Source: Rhodopseudomonas palustris
GTDB taxonomy: Bacteria > Pseudomonadota > Alphaproteobacteria > Rhizobiales > Xanthobacteraceae
Assembly (NCBI RefSeq): GCF_013415845.1
Contig: NZ_CP058907.1
Location: forward strand, 5,258,415 to 5,322,414
DNA length: 64,000 nt
Direction of reading: 5' to 3'
The notes below the pieces were generated by a model. The model searched no databases, was not told the DNA's origin, and saw only the letters and a list, made by a program, of their open reading frames with translations. Shown here one piece after another: positions 1-7,968 of the stretch. The position numbers and the translations under genes were made by a program. How positions within the stretch are numbered: the first letter of the stretch is position 1; the number at the start of each line of letters is the position of its first letter.

Positions 1-266
1 AGGCCTTCCTTCTCGAGCTGCTCCGGCTTCAACGGCGCGTCGGTTGCGCCGAACGTCACGGTCTTGGCAATGATCTGCTTGATGCCGGCGCCCGAACCGA
101 TCGACTGGTAGTTCAGACCGTTGCCGGTGTCCTTCTTATAGGTGTCCGCCCACTTCGAGTAGACCGGGTACGGGAAGGTGGCGCCAGCGCCCGTGATGTC
201 GGCGGCGAAGGCCGAGGTCGACGCCGCAACCATACCTGCCGCGACGATTGCCTTGATGAAATTCAT
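1..266 (-). CDS. pstS: Phosphate ABC transporter substrate-binding protein PstS (N-terminal part only)
   Basis: The first 88 or so residues of a periplasmic phosphate-binding protein, running off the left edge. A cleavable signal peptide ([21 protein letters not shown]) is followed at once by the PstS hallmark [19 protein letters not shown], then [11 protein letters not shown] and FGATDAPL, which line the phosphate site in the family. It delivers phosphate to the PstCAB permease in the inner membrane. The ATG at 264-266 is the natural start because the signal peptide begins there. It lies downstream of phoR on the same strand, with a Pho box in the 148-base gap, so control by phosphate starvation through PhoB is expected. 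The rest of the pst-phoU-phoB operon should lie beyond the window. Confidence 0.95.
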   Translation of the reverse strand, partial: MNFIKAIVAAGMVAASTSAFAADITGAGATFPYPVYSKWADTYKKDTGNGLNYQSIGSGAGIKQIIAKTVTFGATDAPLKPEQLEKEG

Positions 267-352
267 GGGGAAGGTCTCCATCTGTAAGCGAAGCGCTCAA
301 CGCGCCCGACTGCGCTTACCCCGCCCGTCTACGAGCGGTCGGTTGACCTTTT

Positions 353-381
353 ATGAGGGTTTGATGACAGTCATGTGACTG
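353..381 (-). promoter_or_regulatory. Pho box (PhoB operator) upstream of pstS, three 7-bp units
   Basis: Read on the minus strand, the stretch holds three CTGTCAT-like heptamers each separated by four bases: CAGTCAC (381-375), CTGTCAT (370-364) and CCCTCAT (359-353). An 11-bp period of CTGTCAT-like units is the established form of PhoB binding sites. The site is about 90-115 bases upstream of the pstS start and just downstream of the phoR stop, as expected for a phosphate-starvation promoter of pstS. Confidence 0.8.
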
Positions 382-414
382 ACTCAAGCCTTTGAAATTC
401 AAAGATTATTCAAC

Positions 415-1761
415 TCAGACCTGGGGCTTTCCCTGAGGGAAGCAGACGGTGAAAGTCGCGCCCTTTTTCAGCACGCTTTCGATCAAAAGACGGCCGCGAT
501 GACGGTTAACAATATGTTTCACCAGCGATAATCCTAACCCGGTACCACCTTGAGAGCGGCTGTCGCCAACGTCCACCCGGTAGAACCGCTCGGTCAGTCG
601 GGGCAAATGCTCGGGCGCGATGCCAGGGCCGAAATCGCGCACCAGCGCGCGATATTCCGGCACCCCGTCGCCCGACACCGCAGCCACCACCGAGACCACG
701 ACGCGGCCGCCGGAGGCGCCATATTTCAGCGCGTTCTCGATCAGGTTTTCGAACAGCCGCAGCAGCTCTTCGCGGTCGCCGGCGATGGTCGCGGCATCCT
801 CCGGCAGCTCCAGCTCGATCACCACCTGGCGTTCCTTGGCCAGCGGCTCGAGGCCGTCGGTGACCTGCTTGATCAGCGGCTTCAGGTCGATCATCGCATC
901 GGGACGAACATGCGCGCTGAGCTCGACCCGCGACAACGACAGCAGGTCGTCGATCAGCCGCGCCATCCGGGTCGCCTGGGCGTGCATGATGCCGAGGAAA
1001 CGCTCGCGCGCCTTCGGATCATCGCGGGCCTGGCCCTGCAGCGTATCGATAAAGCCGGACAAGGCCGCGAGCGGCGTGCGAAGTTCGTGGCTGGCGTTAG
1101 CGACGAAATCGGCCCGCATCTCCTCGACCCGGCGCAGCGGTGTCAGGTCGTGGAACGTCATCAGCATGCACTGATCGGTGCCGCCGAACGCGGTCGGCAC
1201 CTGCACCGGCGCGATGATCAGTTCGAGCCAGCGCTCGATCGAACCGTGGTCGAGATAGGTGACGCGGCGCGGCTCTGAGGTCGCGATCGCCTCGCGCAGC
1301 GCGGTGACGATCTCGGGGCTGCGCAGCGCGAACTGCGCCAGTTCCCGAACCCGCAGAGCCGGAGCGAGCTGTGCGGCAGCGGCATTGAGGTGAATGACGC
1401 GGCCGGCACGATCGAGCAGCACCGCCGGATCGGGCATGCCGCCGACGATGGCACGCACCACCGGCATTTCCACCGGGCTGACACCGAGCGCGTCGTCGAG
1501 CGCGTTGGAACCGTCATGCAGGCGCCACGGCACCAGCGCGGCTGCGACCAGACAGGCGAAAGCCGCGATCGCCGGCCCAATCGCCAACTGGGCGAAGAGA
1601 ACCAAGGCGGAGAGCGCAAGCGCGGCGGCGATCAGGATGATTGCGGCGTGACGAAGCCGGTCGGACCAATGCGTCAGCAGCGATGTCGAGGACGGCGGGG
1701 CAGCGAGCACAAGTTCGCGGACCGGGCGGGCTTGCTCGTCGGGCGCGGGTGCGGTGGTCAT
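415..1761 (-). CDS. phoR: Phosphate regulon sensor histidine kinase PhoR
   Basis: 448-residue membrane histidine kinase. Two hydrophobic segments (about residues 38-60 and 62-79) are followed by a PAS-like region (about 100-205), a HisKA dimerisation domain with phosphoacceptor His225 in FVANASHELRTPL, and a HATPase domain with N (ENLIENALKYG), G1 (DFGPGIAPEHL) and G2 (GGTGLGLSLV) boxes. This lay-out, with two close TM helices, almost no periplasmic loop and a PAS domain, is typical of PhoR, which phosphorylates PhoB when phosphate is scarce. Assignment to phosphate control rests on its position directly before pstS. Its start is 3 bases after the stop of the upstream membrane protein, so the two are probably co-transcribed. 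Confidence 0.9.
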   Translation of the reverse strand: MTTAPAPDEQARPVRELVLAAPPSSTSLLTHWSDRLRHAAIILIAAALALSALVLFAQLAIGPAIAAFACLVAAALVPWRLHDGSNALDDALGVSPVEMPVVRAIVGGMPDPAVLLDRAGRVIHLNAAAAQLAPALRVRELAQFALRSPEIVTALREAIATSEPRRVTYLDHGSIERWLELIIAPVQVPTAFGGTDQCMLMTFHDLTPLRRVEEMRADFVANASHELRTPLAALSGFIDTLQGQARDDPKARERFLGIMHAQATRMARLIDDLLSLSRVELSAHVRPDAMIDLKPLIKQVTDGLEPLAKERQVVIELELPEDAATIAGDREELLRLFENLIENALKYGASGGRVVVSVVAAVSGDGVPEYRALVRDFGPGIAPEHLPRLTERFYRVDVGDSRSQGGTGLGLSLVKHIVNRHRGRLLIESVLKKGATFTVCFPQGKPQV

Positions 1762-1764
1762 GGC

Positions 1765-2799
1765 TCAACCTGGTGAGGGATCTCCGCGCACCGGTTTCGG
1801 CTTCAGCGCTTCGGCCAGCGGAGGAACCCGCTTCAGCCGCGCACCGAGCACGATCTCCCGGACCGCAAGCACGAGGACCGATATCACGAACGGCACGATG
1901 TAGTACAGCAGGCGGAACAGCAGCATGCCGGCAAGCAGCTCTTCCTTGTCCATCTGCCACAGCCCGACCAGCATCGCGGCGTCGAACACGCCGAGCCCGC
2001 CGGGCGAATGGCTGGCGAAGCCGAGCAGCGTCGCCGACACGAAGATCACCGCAACCACGACGAATCCGACATTGGGCTCGTCGGGTGTCAGCACGTACAT
2101 CGCGAGCGCGCAGAAGCCGAGATCGACGATGCCGATCGCGATCTGAAGCAGCGTCAGCTTGCCGCCGGGCAGCGTTACCGTCCAACTGCCGCGCCCGACG
2201 CAGCGCGGCTTGAACGACACCCACGCGACATAGACCATCAGGCCGGCGAGGATCAGCAGCGCCAGCACGCGGTTGACCGCCGGCGGCAACAGGTCGACCG
2301 CGGACGCCGCCTCGGGATGATAAGCGACGCCCAGCCCGAGCACCGCCGCGTTGCCGAGCCAGAACGTCAGGCCGGCCAGGAAGCAGACCTTGGCGACGTC
2401 GATCGCGTCCAGTCCCCAGGCCGAGTAGATCCGGTAGCGCACCGCGCCGCCGGTCAGCGCGCTGGCGCCGACATTGTGGCCGATGGAATAGCTGGTGAAG
2501 GCGGCGAGTGCGTTGACCCGATAAGGCACGTCGTCGCGACCGATCGCATGAACGGCGAACAGATCGTAGAACGTCAGGGTGAAATAGCCGGCGGCGACGA
2601 ATAATGCGGCGAGCGCAATCGAGGTCGGCTCGGTCTGGCCCATCGCGTCGAGCACGCGATCGTGGTCGATGCCGCGCAGGATGTGGTACAGAACGTAGCA
2701 AGCGGCCGCGATGACCGCGATGCTGACCGCAACACCGAGTTTGTGCAGGATTTGCTTCTCGCGCAGAACTTCGATCGTTCTGCGTATTGCGATCCGCAT
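1765..2799 (-). CDS. YbhN/UPF0104-type integral membrane protein (LPG synthase TM-domain family)
   Basis: 344-residue polytopic membrane protein with about 8 predicted helices. It resembles the stand-alone transmembrane (flippase-like) domain of lysylphosphatidylglycerol synthases; recognisable parts include TSYSIGHNVGASALTGGAVRYR (about residues 101-122) and the SHSPGGLGVFDA motif (about 263-274), the characteristic N-G-G and PGGLGxxE-like elements of this family. No cytoplasmic aminoacyl-transferase domain follows, so it is not itself a full MprF. Substrate is unknown. It is immediately upstream of phoR (3-base gap), so it may belong to the same transcript, an arrangement worth noting because the family handles lipids whose composition changes on phosphate limitation. 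That functional link is inference. Confidence 0.75.
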   Translation of the reverse strand: MRIAIRRTIEVLREKQILHKLGVAVSIAVIAAACYVLYHILRGIDHDRVLDAMGQTEPTSIALAALFVAAGYFTLTFYDLFAVHAIGRDDVPYRVNALAAFTSYSIGHNVGASALTGGAVRYRIYSAWGLDAIDVAKVCFLAGLTFWLGNAAVLGLGVAYHPEAASAVDLLPPAVNRVLALLILAGLMVYVAWVSFKPRCVGRGSWTVTLPGGKLTLLQIAIGIVDLGFCALAMYVLTPDEPNVGFVVVAVIFVSATLLGFASHSPGGLGVFDAAMLVGLWQMDKEELLAGMLLFRLLYYIVPFVISVLVLAVREIVLGARLKRVPPLAEALKPKPVRGDPSPG

Positions 2800-3046
2800 C
2801 GAGACCTCGAATCCCCTTCGCCCGCGTTCTACCCCTGATATTCCGGCCCTGTCGCCGAGCTTCGGCCGGCCGCAGGTCGTTGGTAGCGTGTTTTCCAGCC
2901 AAGTGGAATTCGGTCAACGCCGCAAGACGGTTCGCGACGCTTCAAATCCGCTTCAGCCGGCCGGCTGCGCTTCGCATTATTGGGATTTCGTTGCAGCGCG
3001 GGACCTATCGTCGCAGCGTTCGGTCGATGCCGGCCGAAAGCTGCCG

Positions 3047-3343
3047 TCAGGGCCGCTGCGATTGCCGCGCGACCACCCAGTAGCGGAGCCATGAACCGAT
3101 GGCACACCCGATCAGATAGGCGGCCACCATGACGAGGAAAAGGTCGAGCCAGTAGCCGGCCCGGCCGGGAACCAGACGGGCGAGCGACAGCCCGACCAGC
3201 ACCGCTGCGACGCCGGCGATGCCGAGCCCGGCATTGCGCGAGAAGCTCGGGCCGCGATGCACCACCGAGATCCAGCCCACCGCGAAGCCGAGCAGCAGCG
3301 AACCGACCAGCCAGCCCCAGAAGAAATCCACCAAAGCCACCAT
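3047..3343 (-). CDS. Small integral membrane protein downstream of the OmpA-like gene
   Basis: 98 residues with three hydrophobic segments (about 6-26, 38-56 and 67-88), little else; no catalytic motif is visible and I do not recognise a family with confidence. Its ATG at 3341-3343 lies just 3 bases after the stop of the OmpA-family gene, which strongly suggests translational coupling and a shared role at the cell envelope. In Bradyrhizobium-group genomes such small proteins often sit next to OmpA/BON genes, but the function is not established. Confidence 0.7.
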   Translation of the reverse strand: MVALVDFFWGWLVGSLLLGFAVGWISVVHRGPSFSRNAGLGIAGVAAVLVGLSLARLVPGRAGYWLDLFLVMVAAYLIGCAIGSWLRYWVVARQSQRP

Positions 3344-3346
3344 GCG

Positions 3347-4741
3347 TCACCTGACCACGAAATCGATCCGGCGATTCTTCGCCTTGCCAGCGTCGGTGTC
3401 GTTGCCGGCGACGGGGATCTTGCTGCCGTAGCCGAATGCCTGGAGACGCTCCGGCGACAGGCCGGCCCGCACCATATAGTCGACCACCTCGCGGGCACGC
3501 TTTTCCGACAACGACTGGTTGAACGCGGGGTCACCGTCGCTGTCGGTGTGGCCAGCGACTTCGATCTTGGCGTTCGGGCAGCGCATCGCGGTTTCGATCA
3601 GCCGATCGAGCAGCGCGGCGGAATCCTTGTCGATGCTGGCGCTGGCGGATTCGAACTGGATGGTGGCCTTGGCCAGCAGCCCGTTGAACAATTGCTGGCA
3701 CACCGAGGCGTCGACCGGCGCGGCGGCTGGCTTGACCGACAGATCGGCCTTCACGGTCCAGCCTTGCGGCAGCTCCTTGTTCAGACCGCCGCGGATCTGG
3801 TTGGCGGCGACCTCGTAAAGCGCGTCGCCGGACAGATGAACCTCTCGGTCCGACAGTACCAGGGTGCCGGTCGACAGCCGCGACAACGCGCCAAGCGCCG
3901 GCGTTGCGGCTTCGAGGAAGCCCTTCGGGGCGCCGACGCTCGCCTTGAGGTTGTCGACCACCTTTTCGTTGAAGAACTTGCGGCCAGTGGCTGCGGCCAG
4001 CGCCGCATGGACATTGTTGTCCGGCACATATCCGTCGAGCGTGACCTGCCCGGCGACCGGGTCCTTGTAGGCTCGGAACACGTAAGGCGGCGCCTCGATA
4101 TCGTTTTCGCCAACGGTGTAGCCGTCGGGAAGGGTGCGCAGCGCTGCGGCGATCGATTCACGGCCGCCGAGATCCTTGGCCATGCCCTTCAGGGCAACCT
4201 GGGTGCCGGTGAGGGTGATCTTGCCCTGCTTCAACTTGGCGATCTGGTCGATCAGCAGCATCGCGGCGGCGTCGAACCGTTGCGGCGCGCCGCGCGCCAG
4301 CGCCATCCGGTCGACCACTTCGGTGCCGTTCACCGCCGCCCGCGCGCCGTCGGCCAGCCGGGTGCGGCTCGCCGGCAGAGGCGCGCTGCCGGTCAGGGTC
4401 ACGCGGACGACATCGCGCTCAATTGACCAGACATAAGGAGAGGCTTCCGGTACCAGCTTGGTCCGGTCGTTCACCAAACGGAGGCCCGGCACAGCCTCGA
4501 CCGCGGACACCGCGGCGCGGCGCCCTTCTTCGGAGAACGCCTCGGCGGTCAGCGTGATGTCGCGGCCCGCTGCGGTGATCTTCGTTTTGTCGAGGACGGT
4601 GTCCTTGAGCACGGCCGTGGCGCGAGCGCCAAGATCGGCTTCCACGGCCGGCATCGTCGCCCAAGCGGCGATAGCCCAGAGGATAACCAACGGAATGGCG
4701 CCGGGCCACCATTTACCGCTGGAGCTGTAAAGTCCGCGCAT
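3347..4741 (-). CDS. OmpA-family peptidoglycan-binding protein with BON-like repeats
   Basis: 464 residues. An N-terminal hydrophobic anchor (WWPGAIPLVILWAIAAWATM, about 11-30) is followed by several BON-like alpha/beta repeats, for example around residues 36-95 (TKITAAGRDITLTAEA), 165-225 (GKITLTGTQVALKGMA) and 228-300 (GQVTLDGYVPD). The C-terminal about 110 residues form an OmpA-like domain: IQFESASASIDKDS, then VAGHTDSDGDPAFNQSLSEK with the Asp and Arg (KRA) that bind meso-diaminopimelate in the family, and KNRRIDF at the end. The role is probably to tether the inner membrane or periplasm to the cell wall. It is first in a two-gene unit with the small membrane protein downstream. The ATG at 4741 gives an uncleaved anchor rather than a signal peptide. 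Confidence 0.85.
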   Translation of the reverse strand: MRGLYSSSGKWWPGAIPLVILWAIAAWATMPAVEADLGARATAVLKDTVLDKTKITAAGRDITLTAEAFSEEGRRAAVSAVEAVPGLRLVNDRTKLVPEASPYVWSIERDVVRVTLTGSAPLPASRTRLADGARAAVNGTEVVDRMALARGAPQRFDAAAMLLIDQIAKLKQGKITLTGTQVALKGMAKDLGGRESIAAALRTLPDGYTVGENDIEAPPYVFRAYKDPVAGQVTLDGYVPDNNVHAALAAATGRKFFNEKVVDNLKASVGAPKGFLEAATPALGALSRLSTGTLVLSDREVHLSGDALYEVAANQIRGGLNKELPQGWTVKADLSVKPAAAPVDASVCQQLFNGLLAKATIQFESASASIDKDSAALLDRLIETAMRCPNAKIEVAGHTDSDGDPAFNQSLSEKRAREVVDYMVRAGLSPERLQAFGYGSKIPVAGNDTDAGKAKNRRIDFVVR

Positions 4742-4896
4742 TCCGCTTCCCGTGGATCAGAAGCAGAGAGAAATCAAACCGTTGGAGGGCTGTCAAACGC
4801 AATTCAAGGAAACAGCAACCAAAGTTGCGCTTCCCATAACCGTTTCTTCAACCGTCGGCGCCTAGCATCGTGCAGAAATTGAGCGGCCGCTATTCG

Positions 4897-5955
4897 ATGA
4901 AGCATTTTCGCCACAATATTATCCGCGCCGGGCTCGAAGCTCTTTATTACACCGGCGCGCATCGGGTGCTGCGCCCGATCTTTTCCGGAATCGGCACGAT
5001 TTTCATGCTGCACAGCGTGCGGCCGGCTCGCGACGATTCGTTTCAGCCCAATCGCCATCTCGAGGTCACGCCGGACTTCCTGCGCGCCACGCTGCGGCAT
5101 TTGCGGGAGCTTGGGATCGATCTCGTCCCGATGGACGAGTTGCACCGGCGGCTGCGTGCGCGCGACTTCAGCCGGCGCTTCGCCTGCATCACGCTGGATG
5201 ACGGCTATCGCGACAATCGCGATTTCGCCCTGCCGGTGTTCGAGGAATTCGGTGCACCGTTCACGGTGTTCGTCACCAGCGACTTTGCCGAGGGCACCGG
5301 CCGGCTGTGGTGGGTGACGTTGGAGCGGCTGATCGCCGCCCAGAGCCGGCTCGATGTGTCGATCGGGGGCCAGGAGTTGCGCCTCGACATTGCGACGCCC
5401 GAAGCCAAGCAGGCGGCATTTGACCGGCTGCACGATCTGCTGCGCAGCCTGCCGAACGGTGGCGATCTCGATGCGGCGATGACGGCGCTGTGCCTGCGGT
5501 ATGGCGTCGATGAGACTGCCGCCGCGCGCGAATTGTGCCTGCCATGGAATGAACTGCGCAGCTTCGCCGCGCACCCGCTGGTGACGATCGGGGCGCACGG
5601 CATCACCCATTGCATGCTGCGCCGGCAGACCGAACTGGTCGCCGCGCACGAACTCACCGGCAGCCGCGCCCGGATCCAGGACGAACTGCAACGACCCGTC
5701 GACCATCTCGCCTATCCGTATGGCGACAGGGCTTCGGCAGGCCCGCGCGAATTCGCGATCGCACAGGCGGTCGGCTACAAGACCGCGGTGACGACGCGCC
5801 CCGGCATGATGTTCGCCGATTGCGCCGATCACCTCACCGCGCTGCCGCGGATCTCGCTCAACGGTCACTACCAGGACGACAGGCTGTTGCCGGTGCTGAC
5901 TTCCGGGGCCGCGACCGCGATGTGGAACGGCTTCCGCCGTGTCGCTGCGGCGTGA
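4897..5955 (+). CDS. Polysaccharide deacetylase (NodB-homology) family protein
   Basis: 352 residues from this ATG (an in-frame GTG at 4870 would add nine; neither has a strong ribosome site). NodB-homology motifs are visible: ITLDDGYRDN (motif 1, metal-binding and catalytic Asp pair), IGAHGITHCMLRR (motif 2 with the metal-binding His pair), and FAYPYG-like HLAYPYGD (motif 3). The N-terminal half resembles polysaccharide deacetylases involved in surface-polymer synthesis. It probably removes N- or O-acetyl groups from a cell-surface polysaccharide. There is no clear signal peptide. It stands alone on the plus strand, diverging from the OmpA gene and followed by an SDR gene 60 bases later. Confidence 0.85.
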   Translation: MKHFRHNIIRAGLEALYYTGAHRVLRPIFSGIGTIFMLHSVRPARDDSFQPNRHLEVTPDFLRATLRHLRELGIDLVPMDELHRRLRARDFSRRFACITLDDGYRDNRDFALPVFEEFGAPFTVFVTSDFAEGTGRLWWVTLERLIAAQSRLDVSIGGQELRLDIATPEAKQAAFDRLHDLLRSLPNGGDLDAAMTALCLRYGVDETAAARELCLPWNELRSFAAHPLVTIGAHGITHCMLRRQTELVAAHELTGSRARIQDELQRPVDHLAYPYGDRASAGPREFAIAQAVGYKTAVTTRPGMMFADCADHLTALPRISLNGHYQDDRLLPVLTSGAATAMWNGFRRVAAA

Positions 5956-6015
5956 TTTCTTGACTCACCTCCCTGGCCGCCTCAAACAGACGGCCAAAGC
6001 CCCGAGGGAGATGTC

Positions 6016-6822
6016 ATGTTCAAGGATCTGTTTTCGCTGCAAGGCCGCGTCGCTCTGGTGACCGGCGGCTCGCGCGGCATCGGCAAGATGATCGCGGCTG
6101 GCTTTCTCGCCTACGGCGCGACGCGCGTTTACATCACCGCGCGCAAAGCAGCGGCCTGTCAGGCCACCGCGGACGAACTCACCGAAATGTATCCCGGCGA
6201 GTGCGTCGCGCTGCCGATCGACATCTCGACCATGGCGGGCATCGATATGCTGGCCGCCGAGATCAAGCGCCGCGAGAGCTCGCTCGACATCCTGGTCAAC
6301 AACGCCGGCGCCGCCTGGGCGGCCGACTTCGACGAATTCCCGGAGAGCGGCTGGGACAAGGTGATGGACCTCAACGTCAAGACGCCGTTCTTCCTGACCA
6401 AGGCGCTGGCGCCGCTGCTGCGCGCCGCCGCGAGCGCCGAACAGCCCGGCAAGGTGATCAACATCGCCTCGATCGACGGCATCTTCGTCAATCCGCTCGA
6501 GACCTATCCCTACGCGGCGTCGAAGGCCGGCCTGATCCACCTCACCCGCCGGCTGGCTGTGAGGCTGATCAAGGACCACATCGTCGTCACCGCGATCGCG
6601 CCGGGACCGTTCGCCTCCGACATGAACAAGGCGGCGCGTGACGAATCCGACGCGGTCGCCAAGCGCGTCCCTGCGGGCCGGATCGGCACCGACGAGGACA
6701 TGGCCGGCACCGCCGTGTTCCTCGCCTCGCGCGCCGGCGACTACGTGGTCGGCTCGACCGTGACGGTCGACGGCGGCGTTGCCTTCGCCAACCCTGGCAT
6801 CAAGGGCGACGGCTGGGCGTAA
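6016..6822 (+). CDS. Short-chain dehydrogenase/reductase (SDR)
   Basis: 268 residues, the classical SDR length. The N-terminal cofactor motif TGGSRGIG (residues 16-23), the NNAG motif (LVNNAGAAWA), an active-site Ser in NIASIDG and the catalytic YPYAASKAG (Tyr and Lys) are all present, followed by the PG motif (AIAPGPFASDM) and C-terminal VDGGVAFANP. The arginine after the glycine motif (TARKAAA) suggests NADP(H). The substrate cannot be deduced; the overall look is of RhlG/3-oxoacyl-type reductases. It has a purine-rich ribosome site (GAGGGAGATGTC) just before the ATG. It is followed on the same strand by the HTH-shikimate-kinase regulator. Confidence 0.88.
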   Translation: MFKDLFSLQGRVALVTGGSRGIGKMIAAGFLAYGATRVYITARKAAACQATADELTEMYPGECVALPIDISTMAGIDMLAAEIKRRESSLDILVNNAGAAWAADFDEFPESGWDKVMDLNVKTPFFLTKALAPLLRAAASAEQPGKVINIASIDGIFVNPLETYPYAASKAGLIHLTRRLAVRLIKDHIVVTAIAPGPFASDMNKAARDESDAVAKRVPAGRIGTDEDMAGTAVFLASRAGDYVVGSTVTVDGGVAFANPGIKGDGWA

Positions 6823-6960
6823 AGCCGCCGCGCTTCGGTCTTCCGCTCAGAGCGCGGGAAGCCACACCTCCCGGGTCATGAATTGCCTACCGCGCAGCCC
6901 GCGCTCCCAAAGCGCGCGGGCTGCGGTTTTGCGTCCCACCTGACGAAATTTGCCTTGAAT

Positions 6961-6989
6961 TATAATGCATCGAACGGCATCCGTTCGAT
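6961..6989 (+). promoter_or_regulatory. Candidate promoter -10 (TATAAT) abutting a perfect 9-bp inverted repeat, probable autoregulatory operator
   Basis: TATAAT at 6961-6966 is a perfect -10 hexamer. Two bases after it starts ATCGAACGG-CAT-CCGTTCGAT (6969-6989), a perfect 9-bp inverted repeat with a 3-base spacer, which would cover the transcription start. The -35 is weak (CTGACG near 6940). The regulator gene begins at 7045, about 70 bases downstream. The geometry suggests that the regulator represses its own promoter; this is inference from position and symmetry. Confidence 0.5.
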
Positions 6990-7044
6990 TGCTGGCGATT
7001 TTGGCCAGCACTATCATTCTCCAAACAGATGTGAACGGACCGAG

Positions 7045-7962
7045 ATGGCCGAGCCAGACGATACCGACGCGAGCTTTCTGCTCGACCTCGGCCGCCATGT
7101 CCGCACCATGCGCGGGCGGCGCGGCATGTCGCGCAAGGTGCTGGCCAAGGTCTCCGGCATCTCGGAGCGCTACATCGCCCAGCTCGAAAGCGGCAAAGGC
7201 AACGTATCGATCATGCTGCTGCGCCGGATCTCCGAAGCGCTGGCGACGCCGCTCGAAGACCTGCTGCCGTCCAACGAGTCGTCGGCCGACTGGCCGGTGA
7301 TCCGCGATCTGGTGCGGCGCGCCACCCCCGTGCAGATCGCGCATGCCAAGGACGTCTTGTCAGGCCTCGGCCGCTACGGCGGCAGCCTGGAGCGGGAGGC
7401 GACCTTCCACGGCATCGCGCTGATCGGCCTGCGCGGCGCCGGCAAGTCGACGCTCGGCAAGATGCTGGCCGACAGCATCGGCTGGAGCTTCGTCGAACTG
7501 AACCGCGAAATCGAACGCCAGAACGGCCTGTCGGTATCCGAGATCATCGCGCTCTACGGCCAGGAGGGCTTCCGCCGGATGGAGCAGACCGCGCTGTCGC
7601 GGCTGCTCGCCCGCAAGGAGCCGATCGTGCTGGCGACCGGCGGCGGCATCGTCTCCGAGCCGATCACCTTCGATCAGATCCTGACCTCGTTCTACACGAT
7701 CTGGCTGAAGGCCGAGCCGGAGGAGCACATGGCGCGGGTCCGCGGCCAGGGAGACCTGCGGCCGATGGCCGACGACCGCGCCGCGATGCAGGAGCTGCGC
7801 ACCATCCTGCAAAGCCGCGAGCCACTGTATGCCCGCGCCGCCGGCGTACTCGACACCGCCGGACTGTCGGTCGAAGCCGCCGCGCAGAAGCTGGTCGCGA
7901 TGGTGTCACCAGTGCTGAGCCGCGATGCAGGCGCGTTCGGCCTGCGCGAGGCGGCGCCGTAA
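7045..7962 (+). CDS. BzdR/BoxR-type transcriptional regulator: XRE-family HTH fused to a shikimate-kinase-like domain
   Basis: 305 residues. The N-terminal part (about 12-75) is an HTH_3 domain (MSRKVLAKVSGISERYIAQL). A linker leads to a shikimate-kinase-like domain (about 120-290) with Walker A GLRGAGKST (128-136), FRRME, the glycine loop TGGGI (about 198-202) and RPM. The shikimate-binding Asp of true kinases (FxDxD) is replaced (FVELNREIE), so it is probably a ligand sensor rather than an enzyme. BzdR and BoxR, the known members, sense benzoyl-CoA and repress aromatic degradation genes. No box or bad genes are visible nearby. The ATG at 7045 is preferred to an upstream in-frame ATG at 6883 because the domain begins here and a TATAAT and palindrome lie between the two. 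Confidence 0.85.
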   Translation: MAEPDDTDASFLLDLGRHVRTMRGRRGMSRKVLAKVSGISERYIAQLESGKGNVSIMLLRRISEALATPLEDLLPSNESSADWPVIRDLVRRATPVQIAHAKDVLSGLGRYGGSLEREATFHGIALIGLRGAGKSTLGKMLADSIGWSFVELNREIERQNGLSVSEIIALYGQEGFRRMEQTALSRLLARKEPIVLATGGGIVSEPITFDQILTSFYTIWLKAEPEEHMARVRGQGDLRPMADDRAAMQELRTILQSREPLYARAAGVLDTAGLSVEAAAQKLVAMVSPVLSRDAGAFGLREAAP

Positions 7963-7968
7963 AAGCCG

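Noticed and set aside
6883..7044. Upstream in-frame ATG that would lengthen the BzdR-like regulator by 54 residues
   Set aside because: This segment contains TATAAT and the palindrome, and the extra residues have no family counterpart.
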